A DNA stretch of 64,000 nucleotides from Streptomyces viridochromogenes DSM 40736 (GTDB taxonomy: Bacteria > Actinomycetota > Actinomycetes > Streptomycetales > Streptomycetaceae). Made by a program: the position numbers and the translations under genes. The notes below the pieces were generated by a model, which saw nothing but the letters and a program-made list of their open reading frames with translations, did not search any database and was not told the origin of the DNA. The stretch lies in contig NZ_GG657757.1 in assembly GCF_000158955.1 (NCBI RefSeq), positions 6,541,178 to 6,605,177 of the forward strand, in the 5' to 3' direction. This document shows, in pieces, positions 27,450-36,339 of this stretch (position 1 is its first letter; each line of letters opens with the position of its first letter).

Positions 27450-28847
27450 ATGCCCATGGGTCACACGGCCACAGCCCAGGCAGGCACCGGGGGCCTGACA
27501 GCGACCGAGCACCGCCTGGCCAACGGCCTGCGCGTGGTGCTCTCCGAGGACCACCTGACCCCGGTCGCGGCGGTGTGCCTCTGGTACGACGTCGGCTCGC
27601 GCCACGAAGTCAAGGGGCGTACCGGCCTGGCTCACCTTTTCGAGCACTTGATGTTCCAGGGTTCCGCGCAGGTGAAGGGCAACGGCCATTTCGAGCTCGT
27701 CCAGGGCGCGGGCGGCTCGCTGAACGGCACCACCAGCTTCGAGCGGACCAACTACTTCGAGACCATGCCCGCTCACCAGCTGGAGCTCGCCCTCTGGCTG
27801 GAGGCCGACCGCATGGGCTCCCTGCTGACCGCCCTCGACGACGAGTCGATGGAGAACCAGCGCGACGTCGTCAAGAACGAGCGCCGCCAGCGCTACGACA
27901 ACGTTCCGTACGGCACCGCCTTCGAGAAGCTGACCGCCCTCGCCTACCCGGAGGGCCACCCTTACCACCACACCCCGATCGGTTCGATGGCCGACCTGGA
28001 CGCGGCGACCCTGGAGGACGCGCGCGCGTTCTTCCGCACCTACTACGCGCCGAACAACGCCGTGCTCTCCGTGGTCGGTGACATCGACCCGGAGCAGACC
28101 CTGGCCTGGATCGAGAAGTACTTCGGCTCCATCCCCGGCCACGACGGCAAGCACCCGCCGCGGGACGGCTCGCTGCCGGAGACCATCGGTGAGCAGCTGC
28201 GCGAGGTCGTCGAGGAGGAGGTTCCGGCGCGCGCCCTGATGGCCGCCTACCGGCTGCCGCACGACGGCACGCGCGCGTGCGACGCGGCCGACCTGGCCCT
28301 CACGATTCTCGGCGGCGGCGAGTCCTCCCGCCTGTACAACCGTCTCGTGCGGCGGGACCGTACGGCGGTCGCGGCCGGCTTCGGCCTGCTGCGGCTCGCC
28401 GGGGCGCCCTCCCTGGGGTGGCTGGACGTGAAGACGTCCGGTGACGTCGAGGTGCCGGTGATCGAGACCGCCATCGACGAGGAGCTCGCCCGGTTCGCCG
28501 AGGAGGGCCCCACGGCAGAGGAGATGGAGCGCGCCCAGGCCCAGTTGGAGCGCGAGTGGCTGGACCGGCTCGGCACCGTCGCCGGCCGTGCCGACGAACT
28601 GTGCCGGTACGCGGTGCTGTTCGGCGACCCGCAGCTCGCCCTGACCGCCGTGCAGCGCGTGCTGGAGGTGACGGCGGAGGAGGTCCAGGAGGTGGCCAAG
28701 GCCCGCCTGCGGCCCGACAACCGCGCGGTGCTCGTCTACGAGCCCGTCGCCGGCGAGGCCGGCGAAGGGGAGACCACCGACGACGCCGGCACCACCGAGG
28801 ACACCGCAGCCGCGGTCACGAACGAGAACGAGGAGGCGGCCAAGTGA
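27450..28847 (+). CDS. M16 family zinc metallopeptidase, catalytic member
   Basis: A 465-aa pitrilysin/insulinase-type protease. The inverted zinc motif HLFEH is near residue 63 (HxxEH), with the distal Glu expected in NERRQRYDN-like sequence about 75 residues on. The tail after residue 445 is acidic and low-complexity. It is translationally coupled (GTGA overlap) to a second M16 protein, a pairing typical of heterodimeric mitochondrial-processing-peptidase-like enzymes. No signal peptide is present, so it is likely cytoplasmic. The ATG at 27450 follows GAAGGGACG. Confidence 0.88.
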   Translation: MPMGHTATAQAGTGGLTATEHRLANGLRVVLSEDHLTPVAAVCLWYDVGSRHEVKGRTGLAHLFEHLMFQGSAQVKGNGHFELVQGAGGSLNGTTSFERTNYFETMPAHQLELALWLEADRMGSLLTALDDESMENQRDVVKNERRQRYDNVPYGTAFEKLTALAYPEGHPYHHTPIGSMADLDAATLEDARAFFRTYYAPNNAVLSVVGDIDPEQTLAWIEKYFGSIPGHDGKHPPRDGSLPETIGEQLREVVEEEVPARALMAAYRLPHDGTRACDAADLALTILGGGESSRLYNRLVRRDRTAVAAGFGLLRLAGAPSLGWLDVKTSGDVEVPVIETAIDEELARFAEEGPTAEEMERAQAQLEREWLDRLGTVAGRADELCRYAVLFGDPQLALTAVQRVLEVTAEEVQEVAKARLRPDNRAVLVYEPVAGEAGEGETTDDAGTTEDTAAAVTNENEEAAK

Positions 28848-30232
28848 CCGAGCTCGCCACGATGGACTTCCACCCCCAGCCGCGGGAAGGCGAGGCCCGG
28901 CCGTGGGCCTTCCCGGCCCCCGAGCGCGGCACGCTCGCCAACGGCCTGACGGTGCTGCGCTGCCACCGCCCCGGCCAGCAGGTCGTCGCCGTGGAGGTGC
29001 TGCTGGACGCGCCCCTGGACGCGGAGCCGGCCGGCCTCGACGGCGTGGCCACGATCATGGCCCGGGCCTTCTCGGAGGGCACCGACAAGCACTCGGCGGA
29101 GGAGTTCGCCGCCGAGCTGGAGCGCGCCGGTGCGACCCTCGACGCGCACGCCGACCACCCCGGCGTCCGGCTCAGCCTGGAGGTGCCGGCGTCCCGGCTC
29201 GCCAAGGGACTCGCCCTGGTCGCCGACGCCCTCAGGGCGCCCGCGTTCGCGGACAGCGAGGTCGAGCGGCTGGTCCGCAACCGTCTCGACGAGATCCCGC
29301 ACGAGCTGGCCAACCCCTCCCGCCGCGCTGCCAAGGAACTCTCCAAGGAGCTGTTCCCGGCCGGCTCGCGCATGTCGCGGCCCCGGCAGGGCACCGAGGA
29401 GACGGTCGCCGCGATCGACTCCCCGGCGGTTCGCGGCTTCTACGAGACGCACGTCCGCCCCGCCACGGCCACCGTCGTGGTCGTCGGCGACCTCACCGGC
29501 ATCGACCTCGACGCCCTGCTCGGCGACACGCTGGGCGCCTGGACCGGCTCTTCGGCCGAGCCGCGGCCGGTGCCGCCGGTGACCGCCGACGACACGGGCC
29601 GGGTCGTCATCGTGGACCGCCCGGGCGCCGTCCAGACGCAGCTGCTGATCGGCCGGATCGGCTCGGACCGGCACGACCGCGTGTGGCCCGCCCAGGTGCT
29701 CGGCACGTACTGCCTCGGCGGCACCCTCACCTCCCGCCTGGACCGCGTCCTGCGCGAGGAGAAGGGCTACACCTACGGCGTGCGGGCGTTCGCCCAGGTC
29801 CTCCGGTCCGCCCCGGACGGTACGGGTGCCGCGATGCTCGCCATCAGCGGTTCCGTGGACACGCCCAACACCGGGCCCGCCCTTGAGGACCTCTGGACGG
29901 TGCTGCGCACCCTGGCCGCCGAGGGACTGACCGACGCCGAGCGGGACGTCGCCGTGCAGAACCTGGTCGGCGTAGCGCCGTTGAAGTACGAGACGGCGGC
30001 GGCCGTCGCGAGCACGCTGGCGGACCAGGTCGAGCAGCACCTGCCCGACGACTACCAGGCAGCGCTGTACCGGCAGCTCGCCGCGACGGGCACCGTGGAG
30101 GCCACCGCGGCGGCCGTCAGCGCCTTCCCGGTGGACCGTCTGGTGACCGTCCTCGTCGGTGACGCGGCGCAGATCAAGGGCCCTGTGGAGGCCCTCGGCA
30201 TCGGCGAAGTGACCGTCGTGGCCGCCGAGTAG
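28844..30232 (+). CDS. M16 family protein, non-catalytic partner
   Basis: A 462-aa M16-fold protein. The position of the zinc motif reads GVATIMARAFSEGT and lacks HxxEH, so it cannot bind zinc in the standard way. The C-terminal M16 domain is intact, including the R/Y-type segment EEKGYTYGVRAF. It is probably the non-catalytic half of a heterodimer with the upstream protease. The GTG start overlaps the upstream stop and follows GAGGAGGCGG. A strong terminator follows. Confidence 0.85.
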   Translation: MTELATMDFHPQPREGEARPWAFPAPERGTLANGLTVLRCHRPGQQVVAVEVLLDAPLDAEPAGLDGVATIMARAFSEGTDKHSAEEFAAELERAGATLDAHADHPGVRLSLEVPASRLAKGLALVADALRAPAFADSEVERLVRNRLDEIPHELANPSRRAAKELSKELFPAGSRMSRPRQGTEETVAAIDSPAVRGFYETHVRPATATVVVVGDLTGIDLDALLGDTLGAWTGSSAEPRPVPPVTADDTGRVVIVDRPGAVQTQLLIGRIGSDRHDRVWPAQVLGTYCLGGTLTSRLDRVLREEKGYTYGVRAFAQVLRSAPDGTGAAMLAISGSVDTPNTGPALEDLWTVLRTLAAEGLTDAERDVAVQNLVGVAPLKYETAAAVASTLADQVEQHLPDDYQAALYRQLAATGTVEATAAAVSAFPVDRLVTVLVGDAAQIKGPVEALGIGEVTVVAAE

Positions 30233-30246
30233 CGGCGGCGCGCGCA

Positions 30247-30284
30247 GGGGCCCTGGTTGTCGTCAAGGCACCAGGGCCCCTTTA
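30247..30284 (+). terminator. Terminator of the M16 operon
   Basis: A perfect 11-bp stem, GGGGCCCTGGT with ACCAGGGCCCC, has a 12-base loop and a short T-run after it. Confidence 0.88.
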
Positions 30285-30424
30285 TGCCCGAATTGGTGTG
30301 GGAGTTGCCCGTCTGCCCTGTGGGATGCGCTACAAAAACTGGGATTCGTTTGGGAATTGAAAGTGGCGCCGCTTAGCGTCATCCGGGCTGTTCGTCAGGC
30401 AGTGCGCCGCACCCGCGGCACCGG

Positions 30425-30590
30425 ACAGTCATCGCCGAGTCCCCGTACGGCGCGAGCCAGGGGAGCCGGGGACCCACCGCAGTCCCTGGGGTGAATCGGA
30501 CGCCCGCGCGCATCGCGAGGGGGTCCGTAGGAGACCTTCCTGCTCCGAACCCGTCAGCTAACCCGGTAGGCGAGAGGGAAGGAAAGGATC
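30425..30590 (+). ncRNA. c-di-AMP riboswitch (ydaO/yuaA class) controlling the M23 peptidase
   Basis: The leader contains the conserved ydaO elements in order: CCGAGTCC, GGCGCGAGCCAGGGGAGCCG, GGGGTGAATCGG, AGGAGACCTTCC, and CCGAACCCGTCAGCTAACC followed by GGTAGGCGAGAG. The order and spacing match this riboswitch class. In Streptomyces such switches lie before cell-wall hydrolase genes and turn expression off when c-di-AMP is high. The exact ends are approximate. Confidence 0.9.
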
Positions 30591-30599
30591 AGCCACTTC

Positions 30600-31385
30600 A
30601 TGGCGTTCACGCGCGCCACCGGGAAGCACCGGCGTCCCAGCAGGATTCAGCGCGGCACGGCCCGCGCGGCGGGCGTCGCGGCCCTCGCCACCACCGGCGT
30701 CATCGGCACCGTGGCGGCTCCGGCCTTCGCGGCCGAGCCCGCCGCCGAGCAGACCGGCCTCACCCCGGTCGTCACCCTCGGCGACACCGTGGCCCAGCAG
30801 ATCGACGCCCAGGCCGCCGCCCAGAAGCAGGCCGCCGAAGAGGCCGCCGCCAAGAAGAAGGCCGAGGAGGCCGCGCGCGAGCGGGCCGCCGAAGCCGCCA
30901 AGAAGGCCAAGGAGGCGGCCGAGAAGGCCCGCGAGGCCAAGGAGCGCGCCGCCCGTGAGGCCGAGCGCAAGCGCCTCAACTCCTTCGTGCCCCCGATCTC
31001 CGGCTCGTACGTCTCCACCGGCTACCAGGCCAGCAGCGGCCTGTGGTCCTCCGGCAGCCACACCGGCATCGACTTCCACGCCGCCACCGGCACCTCCGTC
31101 CACGCCGTCGGCATGGGCGAGGTCGTCGAGGCCGGCTGGGGCGGCTCCTACGGCAACAACATCGTGATCAAGATGAACGACGGCACGTACACCCAGTACG
31201 GCCACCTGTCGTCCATCGGTGTCTCGGTCGGCCAGAAGGTCACCCCCGGCCAGCAGATCGGCCTGTCCGGCGCGACCGGCAACGTCACCGGCCCGCACCT
31301 GCACTTCGAGGCCCGGACGAGTCCCGAGTACGGCTCGGACATGGACCCCGTGGCCTACCTCCGCTCGCACGGCGTGAACGTCTAG
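30600..31385 (+). CDS. Secreted M23 family peptidase (cell-wall endopeptidase)
   Basis: A 261-aa protein. Residues 1-45 form a signal peptide with a long basic start, a hydrophobic core and an AFA-AE cleavage site. Residues 75-125 are an Ala/Lys/Glu-rich coiled coil (KKKAEEAARERAAEAAKKAK). The M23 domain has HTGIDFHAATGT (HxxxD zinc ligands) and GPHLHFEAR (HxH), so it should cleave peptidoglycan cross-bridges. It is the sole gene after the c-di-AMP riboswitch, which links wall remodelling to that second messenger. A terminator follows the stop. Confidence 0.92.
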   Translation: MAFTRATGKHRRPSRIQRGTARAAGVAALATTGVIGTVAAPAFAAEPAAEQTGLTPVVTLGDTVAQQIDAQAAAQKQAAEEAAAKKKAEEAARERAAEAAKKAKEAAEKAREAKERAAREAERKRLNSFVPPISGSYVSTGYQASSGLWSSGSHTGIDFHAATGTSVHAVGMGEVVEAGWGGSYGNNIVIKMNDGTYTQYGHLSSIGVSVGQKVTPGQQIGLSGATGNVTGPHLHFEARTSPEYGSDMDPVAYLRSHGVNV

Positions 31386-31405
31386 GCGACGCACCCCACC
31401 GCTCA

Positions 31406-31440
31406 CCGAAGCCCCGGCTCCCCGAGCCGGGGCTTTCGGC
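31406..31440 (+). terminator. M23 peptidase terminator
   Basis: GCCCCGGCTC pairs with GAGCCGGGGC around three bases. The stem is extended outward by CCGAA / TTCGG. Confidence 0.85.
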
Positions 31441-31573
31441 GTATGTGACGGCCGGCCGTCCAAAAAATATCCATGGATTCCGGATCGCCGTCGGAAATTC
31501 CCGCTGATTGCAATAGAGTCACGGAACACACGTCACTCGTCGACGTTTCACGGGGATTAAGCGGAGGTCGGTC

Positions 31574-32268
31574 ATGCGTATTCCCGCGCACTCGGTGTGC
31601 ACGGCCATCCGGGACGACATCGTCGCGGGTGTCTACGAGCGTGGCGGCCGGCTGACCGAGGAACTCCTCGCGCGCCGTTACGGCGTCTCGCGCGTTCCCG
31701 TCCGGGAGGCCTTGCGGACCCTGGAGGCCGAGGGCTTCGTGGTGACCCGGCGGCACGCGGGCGCCTGTGTCGCCGAACCCACCGAGCAGGAGGCCGCCGA
31801 CCTGCTGGAGATGCGCACGCTGCTGGAGCCGCTCGGTGCCGCCCGTGCCGCCCGTGCCGCCCAGCGCCGCATCTGAAGGTCCTGCGCGGGCTGGTCCGGC
31901 TGGGTCAGGAACGCGCCCGCAGGGGCAACAGCGATGACCTGCGCTCGCTGGGCGGCTGGTTCCACGAGACGCTCGCGCAGGCCTCCGGCAGCCCCGCGCT
32001 GACCTCGGTGCTCACCCAGCTCCGCCACAAGATCGCCTGGATGTACGCGGTGGAGGCGCCGGCCGGCCCCGTGGAGTCCTGGACCGAGCACGGTGCGATC
32101 GTGGACGCGGTGGCGCGCGGGGACAGTGAGCGCGCGCGGGCGGTCACGGCGCTGCACACCGAGCGAGCGACGGCCGCGCACCGCCTGCGATTCGGTTCGG
32201 CCGGGGAGCGCGCCGAACGCGTGAGGAACTCGCAACATCCCGTAAACACGGCGAGCCTCCGGCATTAA
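31574..32268 (+). pseudogene. GntR/FadR-family regulator with an apparent frameshift
   Basis: The N-terminal 100 codons encode a complete GntR winged helix (LTEELLARRYGVSRVPVREALRTL; EGFVVTRRHAGA) and the start of the FCD domain (LLEMRTLLEPLGAARAA). That frame ends at a TGA near 31876. In the next frame the FCD domain continues without a gap (LKVLRGLVRLGQERARRG through TALHTERATAAH). The break lies in a run of GCCGCCCGT repeats where a one-base slip is easy. Either the gene is inactive or this is a sequencing error. If intact it would be about 231 aa. It lies upstream of ptsH but in the opposite orientation, with unknown targets. Confidence 0.7.
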
Positions 32269-32352
32269 CACGGAAGCCGTATACAAAGAACGGGCATTTC
32301 TCGTGGGGATTATTTGCGCTGCCCGCGGACCGTAATTCGGGGAAAAAGCGAA

Positions 32353-32381
32353 GGGCCCGCCCGATGAAATCGGACGGGCCC
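32353..32381 (-). terminator. ptsH terminator
   Basis: A 13-bp stem with one mismatch (GGGCCCGCCCGAT / ATCGGACGGGCCC) and a three-base loop. On the minus strand it is followed by a T-rich stretch (TTCGCTTTTT). Confidence 0.85.
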
Positions 32382-32415
32382 CTCCAAGCGCGCCGGATCA
32401 GGCGCGGAGAAATAC

Positions 32416-32697
32416 TCAGACGGTCTCGGGCAGTTCCTCGAGACCCTCGGAGACCAGCTTCGCGAGCCGGTCCAGGGCGGCGTCGGCGCCCTCGGCGTCG
32501 GAGGCGAGGACGATCTCCTCGCCGCCCTGCGCACCGAGGCCGAGGACGGCCAGCATGGAAGCCGCGTTGACGGGGTTGCCGTCTGCCTTGGCGATCGTCA
32601 CCGGGACGCCTGCGGCCGTGGCGGCTCGGACGAAGATGGAGGCGGGGCGGGCGTGGAGGCCCTCGGCCCAGCCGACGTTGACGCGGCGCTCAGCCAT
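32416..32697 (-). CDS. ptsH: Phosphocarrier protein HPr
   Basis: A 93-aa HPr of the sugar phosphotransferase system. The phosphorylated His is in WAEGLHARPAS, near residue 15. A Ser in NAASMLAVLGLG lies where Gram-positive HPr carries the regulatory Ser46. It accepts phosphate from enzyme I and passes it to sugar-specific EIIA proteins in the cytoplasm. In Streptomyces it also affects carbon regulation. It is monocistronic with a strong terminator. The ATG follows GAAGGGCAGC at moderate spacing. Confidence 0.93.
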   Translation of the reverse strand: MAERRVNVGWAEGLHARPASIFVRAATAAGVPVTIAKADGNPVNAASMLAVLGLGAQGGEEIVLASDAEGADAALDRLAKLVSEGLEELPETV

Positions 32698-32861
32698 GTG
32701 TTGCTGCCCTTCGGTTTTCAGGGTTGTCTAGACCAGTTTTCCATATCGTGAAGCTGTACCGGAGCGGTCCTGGGACCGCCCCGGGGTGCCGTCGGGTCGC
32801 GGCCTCGACCCGACTGACGCCCTCCACAGACTGCCTCGCGTCCGCTGTCGGACGCTAGCCG

Positions 32862-32875
32862 TACTCTGGGGCCCA
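32862..32875 (+). promoter_or_regulatory. Candidate -10 for leaderless acetyltransferase transcript
   Basis: TACTCT at 32862-32867 precedes the ATG at 32875 by seven bases with no ribosome site between, which fits a leaderless mRNA. Confidence 0.45.
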
Positions 32876-35700
32876 TGCAGACCTCGCCGGACCGGCACGA
32901 GTATCCCGCCCACTGGGAAGCCGACGTGGTGCTGCGCGACGGTGGTACCGCGCGCATCCGGCCCATCACCGTTGATGACGCCGAGCGCCTGGTCAGCTTC
33001 TACGAGCAGGTCTCCGACGAGTCGAAGTACTACCGCTTCTTCGCGCCGTACCCTCGCCTGTCCGCCAAGGACGTCCACCGCTTCACGCACCACGACTTTG
33101 TGGACCGGGTGGGACTCGCGGCCACAGTCGGCGGCGAGTTCATCGCCACCGTACGCTACGACCGGATCGGCGCCGACGGAACACCCGCGTCCGCCCCGGC
33201 CGACGAGGCCGAGGTCGCCTTCCTGGTCCAGGACGCCCACCAGGGGCGCGGCGTCGCCTCCGCCCTCCTCGAACACATCGGCGCTGTCGCCCGGGAGCGC
33301 GGTATCCGCCGCTTCGCCGCCGAGGTGCTGCCCGCCAACACCAAGATGATCAAGGTGTTCACGGACGCCGGGTACACCCAGAAGCGCAGCTTCGAGGACG
33401 GAGTCGTCCGGCTGGAGTTCGACCTCGAACCCACCGACCGCTCCCTCGCCGTGCAGTACGCGCGCGAACACCGCGCCGAGGCGCGCTCCGTGCAGCGGCT
33501 ACTGGCGCCCGGCTCGGTGGCCGTCATCGGCGCCGGGCGCACCCCGGGTGGCGTGGGCCGCAGCGTCCTCGGCAACATCCGCGACGCCGGGTACCGCGGC
33601 CGCCTGTACGCGGTGAACAAGGCCCTGCCCGAGGGAGAGAAGGAGCTCGACGGAGTGCCCGCGCACCGCTCGGTGCGCGACATCGACGGCCCCGTCGACC
33701 TCGCGGTCGTCGCCGTGCCCGCCGAGCACGTCCCCGAGATCGTGACCGAGTGCGGTGAACACGGCGTGCAGGGCCTCGTCGTGGTCTCCGCCGGGTACGC
33801 CGACAGCGGCCCCGAGGGACGCGAACGCCAGCGCGCCCTCGTGCGGCACGCGCGCACGTACGGCATGCGGATCATCGGGCCGAACGCCTTCGGCATCATC
33901 AACACCTCCCCGCAGGTCCGGCTCAACGCCTCCCTCGCCCCCGAAACGCCCCGCCCGGGCCGGATCGGCCTGTTCGCCCAGTCCGGCGCGATCGGCATCG
34001 CCCTGCTCTCCCGGCTGCACCGGCGCGGCGGCGGCGTCACGGGCGTGACCGGCGTCTCCACCTTCGTCTCCTCCGGCAACCGCGCCGACGTCTCCGGCAA
34101 CGACCTCCTCCAGTACTGGTACGAGGACCCCGACACCGATGTCGTCCTCATGTACCTGGAATCCATCGGCAACCCCCGCAAGTTCACCCGGCTCGCCCGC
34201 CGGACGGCCGCGGCGAAACCGCTGGTCGTGGTCCAGGGCGCCCGGCACGCGGCCGCTCCCCAGGGGCATGCCGTACGGGCGACCCGGCTGCCGCACGCCA
34301 CCGTTTCGGCGCTGCTGCGGCAGGCCGGTGTCATCCGGGTCGACACCATCACCGACCTGGTGGACGCGGGCCTGCTGCTCGCCCGCCAGCCCCTGCCCGC
34401 CGGACCCCGGGTGGCGATCCTCGGCAACTCCGAGTCGCTCGGCCTGCTCACGTACGACGCGTGCCTCGCCGAGGGGCTGCGGCCCCACCCCCCGCTCGAC
34501 CTGACCACGGCGGCTTCGGCGGCGGACTTCCACGCGTCCCTGTCGCGGGCGCTGGCCGACGACTCCTGCGACGCGGTGGTCGTCACCGCCATACCGGCGG
34601 TGGGGGAGGGCTCCGTCGCGGACGCGGCCCTCGCCGAGGCGCTGCGCTCGGCCGCGGCCGCGGCTCCGGCCAAACCCGTCCTGGTCGTCCACGTGGAACT
34701 CGGCGGCCTGGCGGAGGCCCTGTCGGCGGCGGCGAGCACGGCACCACAGGCCGAGGCGGACAATCCGCTGCAAAGCAGCCCCCATGCCCCCATGGTCACG
34801 TCGCACCCGACGCCCGCCGGAGAACCCCCCGAGGGCGCCCACCTCATTCCGGCCTACCCCGCCGCCGAACGCGCCGTACGCGCTCTCGGCCAGGCCGTCG
34901 CCTACGCGCAGTGGCGGCGCGACGCCGTGGACCCCGGCAGGGTGCCCGAGTACGAGGACATCGACGAGAAGGGCACCGCCACGCTGATCGACGGGCTCCT
35001 CGCGCGCGGGAAGGGGTTCACGCTCGGCACGGAAGAGACCTGCGACCTGCTCGGCCACTACGGCATCCACGTCCACCGCGCCCTGCCCGCCCCGAGCCCC
35101 GACGCCGCGGCCGAGGCCGCGCGTGGCCTCGGCTACCCGGTGGCCCTCAAGGCCACCGCTCCGCACCTGCGGCACCGCGCCGACCTGGGCGGCGTGCGTC
35201 TGGACCTGCTGGACGAGGACCAACTGCGCCGTGCGTACGCCGAGTTGACGGAGCAGTTCGGCGCGCCCGAGGAGCTGCGCCCGGTGGTGCAGCGGATGGC
35301 GCCGCGCGGGGTGGACGTCGTCGTGCGGGCCGTGATCGACCCGGCGGCCGGAGCCGTGCTCTCCTTCGGCCTCGCCGGAGCCGCCTCCGAGCTGCTCGGG
35401 GACACGGCCCACCGGCTGATCCCGGTCACCGACAAGGAAGCGACCTCCCTGGTGCGGTCGATCCGGACGGCACCCCTGCTGTTCGGCTGGCGCGGTTCCG
35501 CACCGGCCGACACCCGCGCCCTGGAGGAGCTGCTGCTGCGTGTGTCCCGGCTGGTCGACGACCACCCCGAGGTCGTCGCGATCACCCTGGAGCCGGTCGT
35601 CGTCGCCTCGCACGGCCTGAGCGTCCTGGGCGCCTCCGTCCGCCTCGCACCACCGCCGGCCCGCGACGACCTCGGCCCGCGGACCCTCCCCGCGTACTGA
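32875..35700 (+). CDS. GNAT acetyltransferase fused to NDP-forming acyl-CoA synthetase (Pat-like protein acetyltransferase)
   Basis: A 941-aa multidomain protein. Residues 1-185 are a GNAT domain with the acetyl-CoA loop QGRGVASALL. Residues about 205-330 form a CoA-binding Rossmann domain (SVAVIGAGRTPGGVGRSVLG). A ligase-CoA domain follows, and an ATP-grasp domain occupies about 700-935 (YPVALKATAPHLRHRADLGG). In the enteric Pat protein the GNAT domain is C-terminal. Here it is N-terminal, the arrangement I recall for S. lividans PatA, which acetylates and inactivates acyl-CoA synthetases. The same function is therefore likely. No downstream gene is coupled to it. Confidence 0.85.
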   Translation: MQTSPDRHEYPAHWEADVVLRDGGTARIRPITVDDAERLVSFYEQVSDESKYYRFFAPYPRLSAKDVHRFTHHDFVDRVGLAATVGGEFIATVRYDRIGADGTPASAPADEAEVAFLVQDAHQGRGVASALLEHIGAVARERGIRRFAAEVLPANTKMIKVFTDAGYTQKRSFEDGVVRLEFDLEPTDRSLAVQYAREHRAEARSVQRLLAPGSVAVIGAGRTPGGVGRSVLGNIRDAGYRGRLYAVNKALPEGEKELDGVPAHRSVRDIDGPVDLAVVAVPAEHVPEIVTECGEHGVQGLVVVSAGYADSGPEGRERQRALVRHARTYGMRIIGPNAFGIINTSPQVRLNASLAPETPRPGRIGLFAQSGAIGIALLSRLHRRGGGVTGVTGVSTFVSSGNRADVSGNDLLQYWYEDPDTDVVLMYLESIGNPRKFTRLARRTAAAKPLVVVQGARHAAAPQGHAVRATRLPHATVSALLRQAGVIRVDTITDLVDAGLLLARQPLPAGPRVAILGNSESLGLLTYDACLAEGLRPHPPLDLTTAASAADFHASLSRALADDSCDAVVVTAIPAVGEGSVADAALAEALRSAAAAAPAKPVLVVHVELGGLAEALSAAASTAPQAEADNPLQSSPHAPMVTSHPTPAGEPPEGAHLIPAYPAAERAVRALGQAVAYAQWRRDAVDPGRVPEYEDIDEKGTATLIDGLLARGKGFTLGTEETCDLLGHYGIHVHRALPAPSPDAAAEAARGLGYPVALKATAPHLRHRADLGGVRLDLLDEDQLRRAYAELTEQFGAPEELRPVVQRMAPRGVDVVVRAVIDPAAGAVLSFGLAGAASELLGDTAHRLIPVTDKEATSLVRSIRTAPLLFGWRGSAPADTRALEELLLRVSRLVDDHPEVVAITLEPVVVASHGLSVLGASVRLAPPPARDDLGPRTLPAY

Positions 35701-35738
35701 CAGGGGGCGAGCGGTCTCTCGCAGTCAGTGGTCCCCCG

Positions 35739-35752
35739 TAGGATGGGCGTCA
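35739..35752 (+). promoter_or_regulatory. Candidate -10 for leaderless DUF5998 operon
   Basis: TAGGAT at 35739-35744 lies seven bases before the ATG at 35752, again without a Shine-Dalgarno. Confidence 0.4.
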
Positions 35753-36339
35753 TGGCCAAGACCAGTACGACGACCCAGGGGCTGCGGGCGGCGATCGAGC
35801 GCAGCGGCTACTACCCGGCCCTCGTGGCCGAGGCGGTGGAGGCCGCCGTGGGCGGCGAGCCCATCCGGTCGTACCTGGTCCATCAGGAGACGACGTTCGA
35901 CCAGAACGAGGTCCGACGGCACGTGACGGTGCTCGTCCTCACGGACCACCGCTTCATCGTCAGCCACACCGACGAGCAGGCCGCCGACAGCACTTCCCCG
36001 ACGCCCTACGCCACGACGTCGACGGAGTCCGTGAAGCTCGGCCGTATCTCGTCGATCGTGGTCAGCCGGGTGGTCGCCAACCCCGAGTCCTACAAGCCGG
36101 GCACCCTGCCCCGCGAGGTCGTCCTCACCATCGGCTGGGGCGCCGTCTCCCGTATCGACCTGGAGCCGGCCGCGTGCGGCGACCCCAACTGCGAGGCGGA
36201 CCACGGCTACACCGGCAACTCGACGGCGGACGACCTCAGCCTGCGCGTCAGCGAGGCCGGGGACGGACCGGAGACCGTGCGCGAGGCGCTCGCCTTCGCG
36301 CAGTCCCTCTCCGAGGCGACCGCGGACACCACCCGCTGA
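35752..36339 (+). CDS. DUF5998 family protein
   Basis: A 195-aa cytoplasmic protein of unknown function conserved in actinobacteria. It has a mixed alpha/beta composition, with a central stretch RRHVTVLVLTDHRFIVSHTDE that resembles a PH-like or bPH barrel strand pattern. A Cys pair in ACGDPNCEADHG lies near the C-terminus. Its stop overlaps the ATG of the phosphodiesterase-like gene (TGATG), so the two are translationally coupled and probably act together. Confidence 0.75.
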   Translation: MAKTSTTTQGLRAAIERSGYYPALVAEAVEAAVGGEPIRSYLVHQETTFDQNEVRRHVTVLVLTDHRFIVSHTDEQAADSTSPTPYATTSTESVKLGRISSIVVSRVVANPESYKPGTLPREVVLTIGWGAVSRIDLEPAACGDPNCEADHGYTGNSTADDLSLRVSEAGDGPETVREALAFAQSLSEATADTTR

